Positions 1 to 9,776 of a stretch of 64,000 nt of DNA are shown here, one piece after another. How positions within the stretch are numbered: position 1 is the stretch's first letter; the number at the start of each line of letters is the position of its first letter. A program made the position numbers and the translations under genes. The stretch comes from Azonexus sp. (GTDB taxonomy: Bacteria; Pseudomonadota; Gammaproteobacteria; Burkholderiales; Rhodocyclaceae). The stretch covers positions 62,001 through 126,000 of the forward strand of contig NZ_JAVBXX010000007.1 in the NCBI RefSeq assembly GCF_030824335.1. The letters are read 5' to 3'. A model generated the notes under the pieces. It ran no database searches and was not told the origin of the DNA. It saw only the letters and a program-made list of their open reading frames with translations.

Positions 1-434
1 AGCAGCATGGCGCCTTGCTGTTCATCGATCTCGATAATTTCAAGCCGCTCAACGACCAGTATGGCCATGAGGCTGGTGACCAACTGCTGATTGATGTCGC
101 TCGCCGGCTGCAAGACGGACTGCGCGGCTGCGATACTGTTGCCCGTTTTGGTGGTGATGAATTCATTGTGCTGCTGGGGGGACTCAATGCCGAGCGACCG
201 AAGGCCATGTTGGAAGCTGAAGCCATCGCAGACAAGCTGCTTGAATATTTGACGCGGCCTTATGTGGTGAAGAACGAGCTTGGCAAACTCTTCGAACACT
301 GCTGCTCGGCCAGTATTGGCATTGCCGTGTTCAATGCTCAGTCAACGGCTGACGAAATCATTCGTCGTGCTGATAACGCCATGTACAAGGCCAAGGAAAG
401 CGGCCGACAACAGTGCTGTACTGCATTGGTCTGA
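1..434 (+). CDS. GGDEF-domain diguanylate cyclase, C-terminal part (gene cut by window edge)
   Basis: The reading frame is open from base 1 and ends with TGA at 432-434, so only about the last 144 residues are present. They form most of a GGDEF domain: an N-terminal FIDLDNFKPLND segment (metal-binding Asp and substrate-binding Asn) followed by the intact active-site loop RFGGDEF. This family condenses two GTP into cyclic di-GMP in the cytoplasm. No RxxD product-inhibition site can be seen upstream of GGDEF, because the residues before it read GLRGCDTVARF. Input domains lie outside the window. The next gene, narL, converges on it. Confidence 0.9.
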   Translation, partial: QHGALLFIDLDNFKPLNDQYGHEAGDQLLIDVARRLQDGLRGCDTVARFGGDEFIVLLGGLNAERPKAMLEAEAIADKLLEYLTRPYVVKNELGKLFEHCCSASIGIAVFNAQSTADEIIRRADNAMYKAKESGRQQCCTALV

Positions 435-562
435 CAGGTCGGCTTACAAAAAGCAGGGCGGTTTGACGGCGTCCACTTGTTATCAGTTGTGGAGGCTTTT
501 TTGCGGTCGCCTCCGGGGCAACTGCTGTTTTTATAGTCTCGCAGCAACAGGCGTTCTTCCGT

Positions 563-1207
563 TCAACCCAGATGCTGCCCAACCGCCCAGACTGCCGCCT
601 CAACCCGCGAACGGAATTTCAGTTTTTTCAGCAGGTTGCGGATGTGTACTTTGACGGTGCTTTCCATGATGTCGAGTTCGCGGGCGATCAACTTGTTCGA
701 CATGCCGGCGGCCAGGCATTTCAGGATGCCTGTTTCGCGTTCCGTCAAATTGGCGTGATTGCGGTTGTCGACCACGCTTTCCTGGCGCAGGGCGCTGGCC
801 AGCAGGCTGGTCAGTTCCGGGCTGATGGCGTGTTGGCCCTGCATGGCGCTGCAGATCAGTTGCAGGATGTTGGCCGGGTCGTTGTCTTTCAGGATGTAGC
901 CATCCGAGCCGGCACGAATGGCGGCGACCAGATCGTCGGGTGCGTTGGACACGGTCAGGATGATGATGCGTGCATCGATATCCATGTCGCGCATGGTGCG
1001 CAGCGTTTCCAGTCCGTTGATCCCTTTCATGTTCAAGTCGAGCAGGATCAGGTCGGGATCGAGCGATTTCGCCAGGTCGATTCCTTCCTGGCCGCTGGCG
1101 GCCTCGCCAACCACGCTGAAACCCGGTGCCAATTCAAGTAATTGGCAGACGCCTCGCCGGAACAGGGGGTGGTCGTCAATGACCAGGACGCGGGTGGTAT
1201 CGGGCAT
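563..1207 (-). CDS. narL: Nitrate/nitrite response regulator NarL
   Basis: 214 aa, close to the 216 aa of E. coli NarL. An N-terminal receiver domain (about 1-120) carries the acidic pair in VLVIDDHPLF and the phosphoacceptor Asp in LILLDLNM. The Lys of YILKD follows, then a C-terminal LuxR-type helix-turn-helix (LTERETGILKCLAAGMSNK, IMESTVKVH). It is the DNA-binding partner of the adjacent narX. I chose the ATG at 1207 because it gives the family length. An alternative ATG at 1231 would overlap the narX stop at 1218. The likely target is the nap promoter beyond narX, where a NarL-type site lies at 3211-3226. Confidence 0.9.
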   Translation of the reverse strand: MPDTTRVLVIDDHPLFRRGVCQLLELAPGFSVVGEAASGQEGIDLAKSLDPDLILLDLNMKGINGLETLRTMRDMDIDARIIILTVSNAPDDLVAAIRAGSDGYILKDNDPANILQLICSAMQGQHAISPELTSLLASALRQESVVDNRNHANLTERETGILKCLAAGMSNKLIARELDIMESTVKVHIRNLLKKLKFRSRVEAAVWAVGQHLG

Positions 1208-1217
1208 GGGATGAGTC

Positions 1218-3086
1218 TCACTGAGTGGCATGACTGTATTTTTGCGGCAGGAAGCACAGCGTGATGGTGGTGCCAATACTCGGTGTGCTCTGGATATCCA
1301 GTGTGCCCTTAAGGATTAGCGAACGGTCACGCATGATACTCGTCCCGAAATGATCGGTTGGTGTCTGTGCCGGATCAAAGCCCCGGCCATCATCCGAAAT
1401 GCGCACACAAACCGTGTGTTCCGCATCAACGGCAATGTCCACGCGGGCAGTGCTTGCATCGGCATGGCGTTCGATGTTCGACAGCCCTTCACGGATGATC
1501 CGGATGACATGCATTTCTTCATTGGCCGACAGGGCGATGCCCGACAGGTTGTTACTGAGTTGCACCGGGAAGCCCAGCTTTTCTGAAAACTCGCTGATGG
1601 TTTCCTGCAGCGCGGCATTGAAGCCGCGTTCGTCGATGCGCAGGCGGAAGGTGGTGATCAATTCGCGCAGTTCGCGGTAGGCTGCATTGAGGCCGCTTTT
1701 CAATTCGTCGGCGATAGCCCGCGCATCGCGTCCCTGGTCGATCGAAAGCTCCAGGCGGGCGACCTGGATTTTCAGGTAGCTGAGCGATTGGGCAATCGAG
1801 TCGTGCAACTCGCGGGCAATGACCGAGCGTTCCTCGAGTACCGCCAAGCGATGTTTTTCCTCGGCCCGGCGCATGTTCGCCAGCGCGTTGGAAACATGGT
1901 GGCCGACCGTTTCGATGATGCGAGCTTTCTCGCGCGGCAGCGGCGTATCGTTTTTCAGGAAAATGGGCAGCGTGCCGCGCAAGTTGTCGCTACCGCCAAC
2001 TCCGCTGCTGCCGATAGGTACAACGATGACAGGCTGACTTTCGGCTTGGCTGTTGAGCGATAGTTCGGCTCGGGCAAAACATTGCCCGCAGTCCTGTTGA
2101 CCGCACCAGGCGTGTTGTTCCGCCGTGGAAAAATTGCCGATGACCGGATGCGCCGGCAACTGACCGTTTTCACTGATGCAGATCATGCTGTGTCCCAGTT
2201 CCAGCGCTTCCTCGATGTCATGCAATACCGCCTGTACCTTGTCCAGCGTCAGATCGCTGGCCGAGAGCTGCTGGCTGGTCCGGTAGAGTAGTTCGAAGGA
2301 CTGGTTGCTGCGGGTGAGTTCGCGGGTCTTTTCATCGACCTTGTCTTCGAGGTGTGCGTACATGTTGGCAATTTCGGCCACCATGCTGTTGAAGGCTCGT
2401 CCCAGTTGGCCCAGTTCATCGCTGCTGACGTGCTGGACGCGTACGGTAAACGATCCCTGCGAAACCGATTTTGCCGCCTTGAGCAATTGCGCCAATGGTT
2501 GCACCAGTTGCTGGCGCAGCATCCAGGTAGTGATCAGACTGACCAGGATGATGATGGCGAGCAGGACAAACTGCGTCGCGCGCAGCCAGCGGATTTTTTG
2601 CTCCAGATCCTCTTCGATCAGGCGCACGACTTGGTCGATCTGGGCTACGAAGGCCGGAATATCCTGTGCCATCTGAATTTGTGCATCCGACTGTCCCTCG
2701 ATGGCGGCACGGGCCAACGGGCGAATGTGTTCGGTCCAGCGTTCGGTTACGACGCGAATGGCTTCGGCAGAAACGGAATTGCCTGCAGCTTTGGTCAGGA
2801 TGAAACGATCCAGTCCATGCAGCCGACGTTCGAACTGTTCAATGGTGTCCAGCGCCAGATGACGTTTTTCCACCTGCTGGATTTCGCTCAGGGTGCGAAA
2901 ACTCATCATGCGCAGGGAACCGGATACGTTGATGGCACTGGCCTGGCCGCTGATGTTTTCAGCAATCACCGTCGAAATGACGATGGAGGCAAAGGAGAGC
3001 AGGGCGAGGATGCCCATGGCCAGCCCCAGCCTGACCAGAACCGAGTCATGCAGGCTTTGCGAGATGGAGAGGAGAAAGCGTTTCAT
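1218..3086 (-). CDS. narX: Nitrate/nitrite sensor histidine kinase NarX
   Basis: 622 aa inner-membrane sensor kinase. TM1 lies near 20-42. It is followed at about 46-62 by a P-box-like nitrate-binding segment (ISGQASAINVSGSLRMMSF). TM2 is near 172-190, then a HAMP domain (about 192-245). The central region has the clustered cysteines typical of NarX/NarQ (Cys328, 333, 336 in WCGQQDCGQC). The HisKA_3 phosphoacceptor is His428 in IARELHDS, and a HATPase domain follows with a GRGFDP G-box near the end. It senses periplasmic nitrate/nitrite and phosphorylates NarL. narX-narL are leftward and divergent from the nap operon. No clear Shine-Dalgarno precedes the ATG at 3086. Confidence 0.93.
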   Translation of the reverse strand: MKRFLLSISQSLHDSVLVRLGLAMGILALLSFASIVISTVIAENISGQASAINVSGSLRMMSFRTLSEIQQVEKRHLALDTIEQFERRLHGLDRFILTKAAGNSVSAEAIRVVTERWTEHIRPLARAAIEGQSDAQIQMAQDIPAFVAQIDQVVRLIEEDLEQKIRWLRATQFVLLAIIILVSLITTWMLRQQLVQPLAQLLKAAKSVSQGSFTVRVQHVSSDELGQLGRAFNSMVAEIANMYAHLEDKVDEKTRELTRSNQSFELLYRTSQQLSASDLTLDKVQAVLHDIEEALELGHSMICISENGQLPAHPVIGNFSTAEQHAWCGQQDCGQCFARAELSLNSQAESQPVIVVPIGSSGVGGSDNLRGTLPIFLKNDTPLPREKARIIETVGHHVSNALANMRRAEEKHRLAVLEERSVIARELHDSIAQSLSYLKIQVARLELSIDQGRDARAIADELKSGLNAAYRELRELITTFRLRIDERGFNAALQETISEFSEKLGFPVQLSNNLSGIALSANEEMHVIRIIREGLSNIERHADASTARVDIAVDAEHTVCVRISDDGRGFDPAQTPTDHFGTSIMRDRSLILKGTLDIQSTPSIGTTITLCFLPQKYSHATQ

Positions 3087-3102
3087 GAGGTGAAATGCGG
3101 AT

Positions 3103-3128
3103 TACCCCTTGGGGTATTCGGGGTATTC
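3103..3128. promoter_or_regulatory. Palindrome plus tandem GGGGTATTC repeats in the narX-napF intergenic region
   Basis: TACCCCTTGGGGTA (3103-3116) is a 6-2-6 inverted repeat. It is followed by a direct repeat of GGGGTATTC (3111-3119 and 3120-3128), giving three GGGGTA/TACCCC half-sites in 26 bp. TACCCCT fits the NarL heptamer consensus TACYYMT, but the dyad spacing is not the standard 7-2-7. The array starts only 17 bp upstream of the narX start codon. The core ACCCCTTGGGGT recurs at 34891-34902. Confidence 0.55.
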
Positions 3129-3210
3129 GGTGCGATGTGCATAACAATAGTGTTTTTTTGCATGAGACTGATTTTACGGGAAAAAGCATTTTTAACCCGT
3201 TGCTTCGATC

Positions 3211-3226
3211 TACCTATTTGGAGGTA
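3211..3226. promoter_or_regulatory. NarL/NarP-type 7-2-7 binding site
   Basis: TACCTAT-TT-GGAGGTA. The left heptamer matches the consensus TACYYMT exactly. The right arm, read on the other strand, is TACCTCC and differs only at the last base. The 2-bp spacer is the 7-2-7 geometry that E. coli NarL and NarP both recognise. The site lies about 84 bp upstream of the napF ATG, with a possible -10 hexamer TAATAT at 3281-3286. No FNR-type TTGAT-N4-ATCAA box was found beside it. Confidence 0.65.
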
Positions 3227-3309
3227 GTTTTGCCATCTCTTCGTGCATTTGTATGGGTGTCATTCGGCACTTGGTGCGCCTAATATGCGTCGCAGATCAA
3301 CCTTAATGA

Positions 3310-3846
3310 ATGACGAACGTGCAACTTTCCCGCCGCGCTTTTTTTGGTGCAGCCCGACCAGGCCAGGGAGAAGTCGTCCGTCCGCCTTGGGCACTGCCCG
3401 AGCGTGAGTTTCAGGATGCTTGCACCCGTTGCAATGCCTGTGTCGACATTTGTCCGACCGGACTGCTGGTCAAAGGCGCCGGTGCTTATCCGGAAGCCGA
3501 TTTCACCCCTGGCCGGGCGCCTGCCGGCTGCACTTTCTGTGGCGATTGCCTGACGGCCTGCAAGGATATGGCCTTGCGCCAGGAGCCGGAACAGGCTCCT
3601 TGGGCCTTGCACGCGGTTTTTACTGCGGACTGCCTGGCTACCCAGAATGTTGTTTGCCGGACCTGTGGCGAATCCTGCGAAGTCAGCGCCATCCGTTTCC
3701 CTCCCATGCTTGGCGGTGTGGCCAAGCCGCTGCTTGACGAATCCGCCTGTACCGGTTGCGGTGCTTGTCTTGCCGACTGCCCGACACTGGCCATCCGTAT
3801 TACCCCATCGACCTTTCCATCATTTGCCCTTCGAGGTGCCGCATGA
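3310..3846 (+). CDS. napF: Ferredoxin-type protein NapF
   Basis: 178 aa with four Cys-rich motifs. Three are standard 4Fe-4S motifs: CTRCNACVDICP (about 38), CTFCGDCLTACK (about 77) and CTGCGACLADCP near the C-terminus. The other is a looser CRTCGESC. The N-terminus has a twin-arginine-like SRRAFFGAA, as other NapF proteins do, although NapF is known as a cytoplasmic protein that helps mature or load NapA. It is the first gene of the nap operon. The stop overlaps the napD start (ATGA). No strong ribosome-binding site is visible. An in-frame ATG is absent upstream, so the ATG at 3310 is used. Confidence 0.93.
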   Translation: MTNVQLSRRAFFGAARPGQGEVVRPPWALPEREFQDACTRCNACVDICPTGLLVKGAGAYPEADFTPGRAPAGCTFCGDCLTACKDMALRQEPEQAPWALHAVFTADCLATQNVVCRTCGESCEVSAIRFPPMLGGVAKPLLDESACTGCGACLADCPTLAIRITPSTFPSFALRGAA

Positions 3847-4094
3847 AGATCGTCAGTCTCGTTCTGAAATATTTGCCCGAGCATACCCAAGACGTCCAGC
3901 AGGGCGTTGAAGCCGTGCCGGGCGCCTCTGTCGCCCACGATCAAGGCGACGGGCGAATGCTTGTCCTGATCGAAGACGGCGAGGGGTATGCCGTTTCCGA
4001 TTCCATCATTCAGGTCCATCACGTGCCGCATGTCATGTCGGTGACCCTGGCTTACGAATACTGCGACGACGCGCTTGAACTCGAGGAGGCTTGA
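3843..4094 (+). CDS. napD: NapA signal-peptide-binding chaperone NapD
   Basis: 83 aa, the usual NapD size. NapD is a small ferredoxin-fold cytoplasmic chaperone that binds the twin-arginine signal peptide of NapA, holding export back until the molybdenum cofactor and Fe-S cluster are in place. The sequence begins [10 protein letters not shown] and continues with an acidic beta-alpha-beta pattern and a [15 protein letters not shown] segment typical of the family. Its ATG overlaps the napF stop, and napA starts three bases after its own stop, so translation is probably coupled. Confidence 0.9.
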   Translation: MKIVSLVLKYLPEHTQDVQQGVEAVPGASVAHDQGDGRMLVLIEDGEGYAVSDSIIQVHHVPHVMSVTLAYEYCDDALELEEA

Positions 4095-4096
4095 CC

Positions 4097-6670
4097 ATGA
4101 CCATGAATCGCCGTGATTTCCTTAAAACCCAGGCTGTAGCTGCGGCTGCTGCGACAGCCGGGTTTCCACTGACTGCCAATGCCGCTCCGCCGGCAACTGG
4201 CGCGACCGATGTCCGTTGGGACAAGGCAGCCTGCCGCTTCTGCGGTACCGGTTGTTCAGTCCTGGTCGGCGTCCAGAATGGCCGCATCGTGGCCACCCAG
4301 GGTGACCCGGATGCACCGGTCAACCGTGGCCTGAACTGCATCAAGGGCTATTTCCTGTCGAAGATCCAGTATGGCGCAGATCGTCTGACCAAGCCGCTGC
4401 TGCGTATGAAGGATGGTAAGTACGACAAGAACGGTGAATTCCAGCCGATCTCCTGGAAACAGGCGTTCGACATCATGGAAGAAAAGTGGAAAGCCGCGCT
4501 CAAGGATGACATGAAGGCCAATGCCGGCAAGCCGGTCAATGAAATGATGTCCTCCATCGGCATGTTCGGCTCCGGTCAATGGACGATCTGGGAAGGCTAC
4601 GCTGCCGTCAAGCTGTGGAAGGCCGGTTTCCGTTCCAACAATCTCGATCCCAATGCCCGCCACTGCATGGCCTCGGCCGTGACCGGCTTCATGCGTACTT
4701 TCGGTATCGACGAGCCGATGGGCTGTTACGACGATATCGAGAATGCCGACGCCTTCGTGCTGTGGGGCTCGAACATGGCCGAAATGCACCCGATCCTGTG
4801 GTCGCGCATTACCGATCGTCGTTTGACGCATACGACTGCCGAAGTTCATGTGCTGTCCACCTTCGAACATCGCAGCTTCGAGCTGGCCGACAACGGCATG
4901 ATCTTCTCGCCGCAAACCGATCTGGCCATCCTGAATTACATCTGCAACCACATCATCCAGAGTGGCAAGGTGAATCAGGACTTCGTCAAGAAGCACGTCA
5001 ATTTCAAGATGGGCGAAACCGATATCGGTTTCGGCCTGCGCCCGGCCCATGCACTCGAAAAGGATGCCAAGGCCAATGGTTACAACGGGGCCGACGGCAA
5101 GCCGAAGACCAACCCGAACGATGCGAAGCCGATTACCTTCGACGAGTTCAAGAAGTTCGTTTCCGAATACACCCTGGAAAAGACCGCCAAGCTGTCTGGC
5201 GTGCCGGCCGAACGCCTGAAGCGGATGGCTGAACTGTATGCCGATCCGAAGAAAAAGGTGGTCAGCTTCTGGACCATGGGCTTCAACCAGCACACCCGTG
5301 GTACCTGGGTGAACAACATGATTTACAACGTGCATCTGCTGGTCGGCAAGATTTCCACGCCGGGCAGCGGTCCGTTCTCGCTGACCGGCCAGCCGTCAGC
5401 CTGCGGCACCGCGCGCGAGGTCGGTACTTTCGCGCATCGTCTGCCGGCCGACATGGTGGTGATGAATCCAGCACATCGCAAGTTGACCGAAGAAATCTGG
5501 CAACTGCCGGAAGGCACGCTGAACGCCAAGATCGGTTTCCACGCCGTGTTGCAGAGCCGCATGCTGAAGGATGGCAAGCTCAAGTGTTACTGGACGACCA
5601 CGACCAACAACATGCAGGCTGGTCCGAACGTTAATGAAGAAATCTACCCAGGCTGGCGCAATCCTGCTGCCTTCGTGGTGGTTTCCGATGTCTATCCGAC
5701 CGTTTCGGCCATGGCCGCCGACCTGGTGCTGCCGTCCGCCATGTGGACCGAGAAGGAAGGGGCTTTCGGCAATGCCGAGCGGCGTACCCAGTTCTGGCGC
5801 CAGCAGGTTGCGGCACCGGGCGAGGCCAAGTCCGACTTGTGGCAGTACATCGAGTTTTCCAAGCGTTTCAAGGTCGAAGAAGTCTGGCCGGCCGAACTGA
5901 TCGCCAAGAAGCCGGAATACAAGGGCAAGACCTTGTTCGACATCCTGTACAAGAATGGTGCGGTCAACAAGTTCCCGCTGAGCGATCTGGAAAAGACCAA
6001 CGGTCACGCGATCAAGGGCTATACCAACGACGAATCGAAGGAACTCGGTTTCTATCTGCAGAAGGGCTTGTTCGAGGAATACGCGGCTTTCGGTCGCGGT
6101 CATGGTCACGATCTGGCAGCCTTCGACGTCTATCACAAGGCACGCGGCTTGCGCTGGCCGGTGGTCGATGGCAAGGAAACGCTGTGGCGCTTCCGTGAGG
6201 GCTTCGATCCTTATGTCAAGGCGGGTGAAGATTTCAGCTTCTACGGCCACAAGGACAAGAAGGCCGTGATCTTTGCGCTGCCTTACCAGAATCCGCCGGA
6301 AATGCCGGACAAGGAATTCGACCTGTGGCTCTGTACCGGTCGCGTGCTGGAGCATTGGCATACCGGTTCGATGACCCGTCGCGTCCCGGAATTGCATCGC
6401 TCGGTGCCGGAAGCCGTGATGTTCATGCACCCGGAAGATGCCAAGAAACGTGGCATCCAGCGCGGCATGAAGGTCAAGGTTGCATCGCGCCGTGGCGAAA
6501 TCCAGTTGCGGGTCGAGACCAAGGGCCGCAACAAGCCGCCAATCGGTTTGATCTTCATTCCCTTCTTTGACGAAGGCAAGCTGGTGAACAAGCTGACGCT
6601 CGACGCGACTTGTCCGATCTCGAAAGAGACGGACTTCAAGAAGTGCGCCGTCAAGGTCACCCGCGCCTGA
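4097..6670 (+). CDS. napA: Periplasmic nitrate reductase catalytic subunit NapA
   Basis: 857 aa molybdopterin oxidoreductase that reduces nitrate to nitrite in the periplasm. The N-terminus has a twin-arginine signal ([19 protein letters not shown]). A 4Fe-4S motif follows with Cys46, 49, 53 and 81 (CRFCGTGC and NCIKGY). The Mo-coordinating Cys is near residue 191 in [10 protein letters not shown]. The C-terminal molybdopterin-dinucleotide domain includes [19 protein letters not shown] chose the ATG at 4097 because GAGGAGG at 4083-4089 is well spaced from it. The ATG at 4103 would also keep the Tat motif. Slightly longer than the roughly 830 aa of E. coli NapA. Confidence 0.97.
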   Translation: MTMNRRDFLKTQAVAAAAATAGFPLTANAAPPATGATDVRWDKAACRFCGTGCSVLVGVQNGRIVATQGDPDAPVNRGLNCIKGYFLSKIQYGADRLTKPLLRMKDGKYDKNGEFQPISWKQAFDIMEEKWKAALKDDMKANAGKPVNEMMSSIGMFGSGQWTIWEGYAAVKLWKAGFRSNNLDPNARHCMASAVTGFMRTFGIDEPMGCYDDIENADAFVLWGSNMAEMHPILWSRITDRRLTHTTAEVHVLSTFEHRSFELADNGMIFSPQTDLAILNYICNHIIQSGKVNQDFVKKHVNFKMGETDIGFGLRPAHALEKDAKANGYNGADGKPKTNPNDAKPITFDEFKKFVSEYTLEKTAKLSGVPAERLKRMAELYADPKKKVVSFWTMGFNQHTRGTWVNNMIYNVHLLVGKISTPGSGPFSLTGQPSACGTAREVGTFAHRLPADMVVMNPAHRKLTEEIWQLPEGTLNAKIGFHAVLQSRMLKDGKLKCYWTTTTNNMQAGPNVNEEIYPGWRNPAAFVVVSDVYPTVSAMAADLVLPSAMWTEKEGAFGNAERRTQFWRQQVAAPGEAKSDLWQYIEFSKRFKVEEVWPAELIAKKPEYKGKTLFDILYKNGAVNKFPLSDLEKTNGHAIKGYTNDESKELGFYLQKGLFEEYAAFGRGHGHDLAAFDVYHKARGLRWPVVDGKETLWRFREGFDPYVKAGEDFSFYGHKDKKAVIFALPYQNPPEMPDKEFDLWLCTGRVLEHWHTGSMTRRVPELHRSVPEAVMFMHPEDAKKRGIQRGMKVKVASRRGEIQLRVETKGRNKPPIGLIFIPFFDEGKLVNKLTLDATCPISKETDFKKCAVKVTRA

Positions 6671-6707
6671 TCATCAGCCTGAATTCAGCCCATAACGAGC
6701 GTTGACC

Positions 6708-7553
6708 GTGAGCCAGAACCCCACCGCCAAGCCAGAAGGAAATCCCGGCGTGTCGCCCGCCTCGGCGGCACGTCGGAAATTCCTCAACGGTATTGCCGCA
6801 GCTGCCGGTGGTGGAGCCATGCTCACGTTCGCTTCGTTGCTGGCGGTTCGCCCGGCCGCTGCCAATCCGGCACAGGCTTTGCGACCGCCGGGGGCGCTGG
6901 ACGAAGCGGCTTTCCTGTCGGCTTGTGTGCGTTGTGGTTTGTGTGTTCGTGACTGTCCGTACGACACGCTGCTACTGGCACCGATGGGCGGCGGTGTGGC
7001 ACCGGGTACGCCGTATTTCACGGCACGCAACGTGCCCTGTGAAATGTGCGATGACATTCCCTGTATCAAGGCTTGTCCGACCGGGGCGCTCAATCCGAAG
7101 CTGACGGATATTCACGAAGCGAAGATGGGGCTGGCCGTATTGTCCGATCAGGAAACCTGTCTCAACTTCCTCGGCTTGCGTTGCGATGTCTGTTACCGGG
7201 TCTGCCCGGTGATCGACAAGGCAATCACGCTGGAGAGTTTGCATAACCCGCGTTCTGACCGGCATGCCATGTTGTTGCCGACGGTGCATTCCGAACATTG
7301 CACCGGCTGCGGCAAATGTGAGCGGGCCTGTGTCTTGCCGGTCGCGGCGATCAAGGTCATGCCGGCCAAATTGGCCAAGGGCGCCTTGCCCGAGCATTAC
7401 CGCAAGGGCTGGGAAGAAAAGTCAAAGCATGGCGGTTCGTTGATTGGCGATCAACTGGAAATGCCGGTGCGGGGGCTTGAAGGTAAAGCCTATGGCGACA
7501 GTCGGGTTGATGCGCCTGCCGCCGGTGGTCTGAATTCCGGGTGGAAGCCATGA
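6708..7553 (+). CDS. napG: Ferredoxin-type quinol dehydrogenase component NapG
   Basis: 281 aa. A twin-arginine signal ([17 protein letters not shown]) sends the folded protein to the periplasm. Four 4Fe-4S motifs follow, including [35 protein letters not shown] and [12 protein letters not shown]. NapG works with membrane NapH to pass electrons from quinol toward NapC/NapB. Start assigned to the GTG at 6708 (reading [11 protein letters not shown]); a TTG two codons upstream is a weaker alternative. The stop overlaps the napH ATG. Confidence 0.92.
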   Translation: MSQNPTAKPEGNPGVSPASAARRKFLNGIAAAAGGGAMLTFASLLAVRPAAANPAQALRPPGALDEAAFLSACVRCGLCVRDCPYDTLLLAPMGGGVAPGTPYFTARNVPCEMCDDIPCIKACPTGALNPKLTDIHEAKMGLAVLSDQETCLNFLGLRCDVCYRVCPVIDKAITLESLHNPRSDRHAMLLPTVHSEHCTGCGKCERACVLPVAAIKVMPAKLAKGALPEHYRKGWEEKSKHGGSLIGDQLEMPVRGLEGKAYGDSRVDAPAAGGLNSGWKP

Positions 7554-8422
7554 GCGGCGCACGCAATATCAATCGGCCCGGTCTTGACGCCATTCGCGAC
7601 AAGGGCTGGCTGGCGGCCAACCGCTATCTGGTTTTGCGCCGGATTTCACAGTTGACCGTGCTATTCCTGTTCCTGAGCGGTCCATGGTTCGGTCTGTGGA
7701 TTGCCAAGGGCAATCTGGCTTCTTCGCTGACCTTCGGTATCTTGCCGCTGACCGATCCTTACCTGTTCGTGCAGAGCCTGGCTGCCGGCTTCATGCCGGC
7801 CGCTTCGGCCCTGATCGGGGCGGCCATTGTCATTGCCTTCTACGCACTGTTTGGTGGTCGTTTGTACTGTGCCTGGGTTTGTCCGGTAAATCCGCTGACC
7901 GATCTCGCCGCCTGGCTACGGCGTCGGCTGGGCTTGAAATCCGGCCGGGCACCGGATGGCAATACCCGTTACTGGGTGTTGGCTGGTTCTTTGCTGGCCG
8001 CCGCTTTGACCTCGACGCTGGTTTGGGAATGGGTCAATCCGGTCAGCATTGTTCAGCGCAGCCTGATTTTCGGTTTGTCCGGCAGTCTGCTGGTGGTTTT
8101 CGCCATCTTCTTTTACGACTTGCTGGTGGCCAGTCGTGGCTGGTGTGGCCACCTCTGTCCGATGGGCGTCTTTTACGGCTTGCTCGGCCAGAAGTCCTTG
8201 CTGCGCATTACCGCCGACCAGCGGGGGCGTTGCGATGACTGCATGGACTGTTTTGCCGTTTGCCCGGAACCCCAGGTCATCCGGCCGGCGCTTAAAAAAG
8301 CCGGACAGGACAGCCCTCTCATTCTCGACCGCGATTGCACCAATTGCGGCCGCTGTATCGATGTTTGCAATAAACACGTTTTCCACTTTACTCATCGGTT
8401 CGATCAAAGGAGCGATTCATGA
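7550..8422 (+). CDS. napH: Membrane quinol dehydrogenase component NapH
   Basis: 290 aa polytopic inner-membrane protein. Hydrophobic segments lie near 35-55, 75-105, 140-160 and 170-195. Two CxxxCP motifs ([10 protein letters not shown] and [10 protein letters not shown]) and two C-terminal 4Fe-4S motifs ([12 protein letters not shown] and [12 protein letters not shown]) are characteristic of NapH. Known role: quinol oxidation coupled through NapG to the periplasmic Nap chain. The ATG at 7550 overlaps the napG stop, and the napH stop overlaps the napB ATG (ATGA at 8419-8422). Confidence 0.93.
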   Translation: MSGARNINRPGLDAIRDKGWLAANRYLVLRRISQLTVLFLFLSGPWFGLWIAKGNLASSLTFGILPLTDPYLFVQSLAAGFMPAASALIGAAIVIAFYALFGGRLYCAWVCPVNPLTDLAAWLRRRLGLKSGRAPDGNTRYWVLAGSLLAAALTSTLVWEWVNPVSIVQRSLIFGLSGSLLVVFAIFFYDLLVASRGWCGHLCPMGVFYGLLGQKSLLRITADQRGRCDDCMDCFAVCPEPQVIRPALKKAGQDSPLILDRDCTNCGRCIDVCNKHVFHFTHRFDQRSDS

Positions 8423-8880
8423 AAAACAAGAGCCGCCTGTTTACCGCTGCTTTGGCTGCGGCACTTATGGCTACCACCCTCATCTGGACGCCGGTCCAGG
8501 CATCCGATGGCGGTCTGAAAACCCTGCGTGGGGCAGCAATCCAGGCACCGGAAACCGAATCGGCGGATCCCTTCAAGGTAATGAAGGACAGCGCGCCGAT
8601 CGAGCGGGATTATGTCCAGCAACCGCCGCTGATTCCACACAAGACGGATGCCTACACCATCACCATGAAGTACAACAAATGTATGGATTGCCATTCCTGG
8701 ACGCGTTACAAGGAAACCGGTGCAACCAAGGTTTCGCTGACCCACTTCAAGACCCGTGATGGTCAGGAACTATCCAATATTTCACCGCGTCGTTACTTCT
8801 GCCAGCAGTGTCACGTGCCGCAAGTGGATGCCAAGCCATTGGTCGCCAACAAGTTCAAACCGGCTGAAGGCATACGCTAA
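8419..8880 (+). CDS. napB: Periplasmic diheme cytochrome c NapB
   Basis: 153 aa. A Sec signal peptide (about 1-29, ending near VQASDGG) is followed by two heme-c motifs, CMDCH and CQQCH. The histidines upstream of each motif fit bis-His ligation. NapB is the small electron-transfer subunit that delivers electrons to NapA. It is translationally coupled to napH by a 4-base overlap, with AAAGGAG upstream of the ATG. Confidence 0.94.
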   Translation: MKNKSRLFTAALAAALMATTLIWTPVQASDGGLKTLRGAAIQAPETESADPFKVMKDSAPIERDYVQQPPLIPHKTDAYTITMKYNKCMDCHSWTRYKETGATKVSLTHFKTRDGQELSNISPRRYFCQQCHVPQVDAKPLVANKFKPAEGIR

Positions 8881-8901
8881 AACCGCCTGACGGAGAAAAT
8901 C

Positions 8902-9537
8902 ATGGAAAATAAAAAACCGGCGGGGTTGACCGCAAGAGTGAGGGCCTGGGTGGCGGGTATCGGTGTTTTGACGGTACTTGGGCTGTTCGTGGCCGGCATT
9001 CTCTTCTGGGGCGGCTTCAATACAGCGATGGAATGGACCAACCGCGAGGAATTCTGCATTTCGTGTCATGAAATGAAGGATAACGTGTATGCGGAATACC
9101 AGAATACGGTGCATTACTCGAATCGTTCCGGCGTCCGTGCGACCTGTCCGGACTGCCACGTGCCGAAGGAATGGGGGCCCAAGATCGTCCGCAAGATTCA
9201 GGCTTCCAATGAAGTTTTGCACAAGATTCTGGGGACCATCGATACGCCGGAGAAGTTTGATGCCAAGCGTCTGCAACTGGCTTCCAACGAGTGGAAACGG
9301 ATGAAGAACAACAACTCTCAGGAGTGCCGTAACTGCCATAACTTCGAATACTTCGATTACGCTGCTCAGGGGCGCCGGAGTTCTGCGACGCACCAGGTGG
9401 CATTCAACGAAGGCAAGACTTGTATCGATTGCCACAAGGGTATCGCCCACAAACTGCCGGAGGTTGATCAGTCGATTGGCGCGGTCAATACCGAAGGTGC
9501 TGCACCGCAGGTTTTCCACCCGCCGGTAGCTAAATAG
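8902..9537 (+). CDS. napC: Membrane-anchored tetraheme cytochrome c NapC
   Basis: 211 aa NapC/NirT family quinol dehydrogenase. A short cytoplasmic N-terminus is followed by one membrane anchor (about 13-35, [19 protein letters not shown]) and four CxxCH motifs: CISCH, CPDCH, CRNCH and CIDCH. It takes electrons from the quinol pool and passes them to NapB. SD-like GGAG lies upstream of the ATG. It is last in the tight nap run, and a terminator-like hairpin follows at 9567. A paralogue sits at 10176. Confidence 0.95.
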   Translation: MENKKPAGLTARVRAWVAGIGVLTVLGLFVAGILFWGGFNTAMEWTNREEFCISCHEMKDNVYAEYQNTVHYSNRSGVRATCPDCHVPKEWGPKIVRKIQASNEVLHKILGTIDTPEKFDAKRLQLASNEWKRMKNNNSQECRNCHNFEYFDYAAQGRRSSATHQVAFNEGKTCIDCHKGIAHKLPEVDQSIGAVNTEGAAPQVFHPPVAK

Positions 9538-9566
9538 GCTGTACAGCAACGCTAGTGGCAGGATGG

Positions 9567-9601
9567 CGCCGCCAGATGACGAAAGTTGTCTGGCGGCGTT
9601 T
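9567..9601 (+). terminator. Terminator-like hairpin after napC
   Basis: CGCCGCCAGA (9567-9576) pairs perfectly with TCTGGCGGCG (9589-9598) across a 12-base loop, followed by TTTGTATT. The U tract is short, so termination may be partial and allow readthrough into the downstream cytochrome genes. Confidence 0.6.
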
Positions 9602-9776
9602 GTATTGGCCTGTTCTCATCGGTCTTTTGCTTGTCTGACGTGGATTTTTTTTGCTGGCCGGCAAGAGGCGATACAGATCAAGGAATCACACCCGCAGGAT
9701 GCCCAGAATGATGCCTGCGTCTTGCCGCACTGACATTTCGGGCGGCATTTTCAGGAATGATTCGGAGATCGATAGC

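Noticed and set aside
491..514. GGAGGC/GCCTCC stem between the GGDEF gene and narL as a terminator
   Set aside because: The stem is only 6 bp with a 12-base loop and no T tract follows in either direction.
3291..3303. ATCAA near the napF start as part of an FNR box
   Set aside because: Only one half-site matches and it is too close to the start codon; no TTGAT partner at the right spacing.
4256..5335. Long open frame (359 codons) on the minus strand inside napA
   Set aside because: It is antisense to the well-supported napA, has no recognisable family and is the kind of shadow frame expected in GC-rich coding DNA. The same holds for 5396-6430 (minus).
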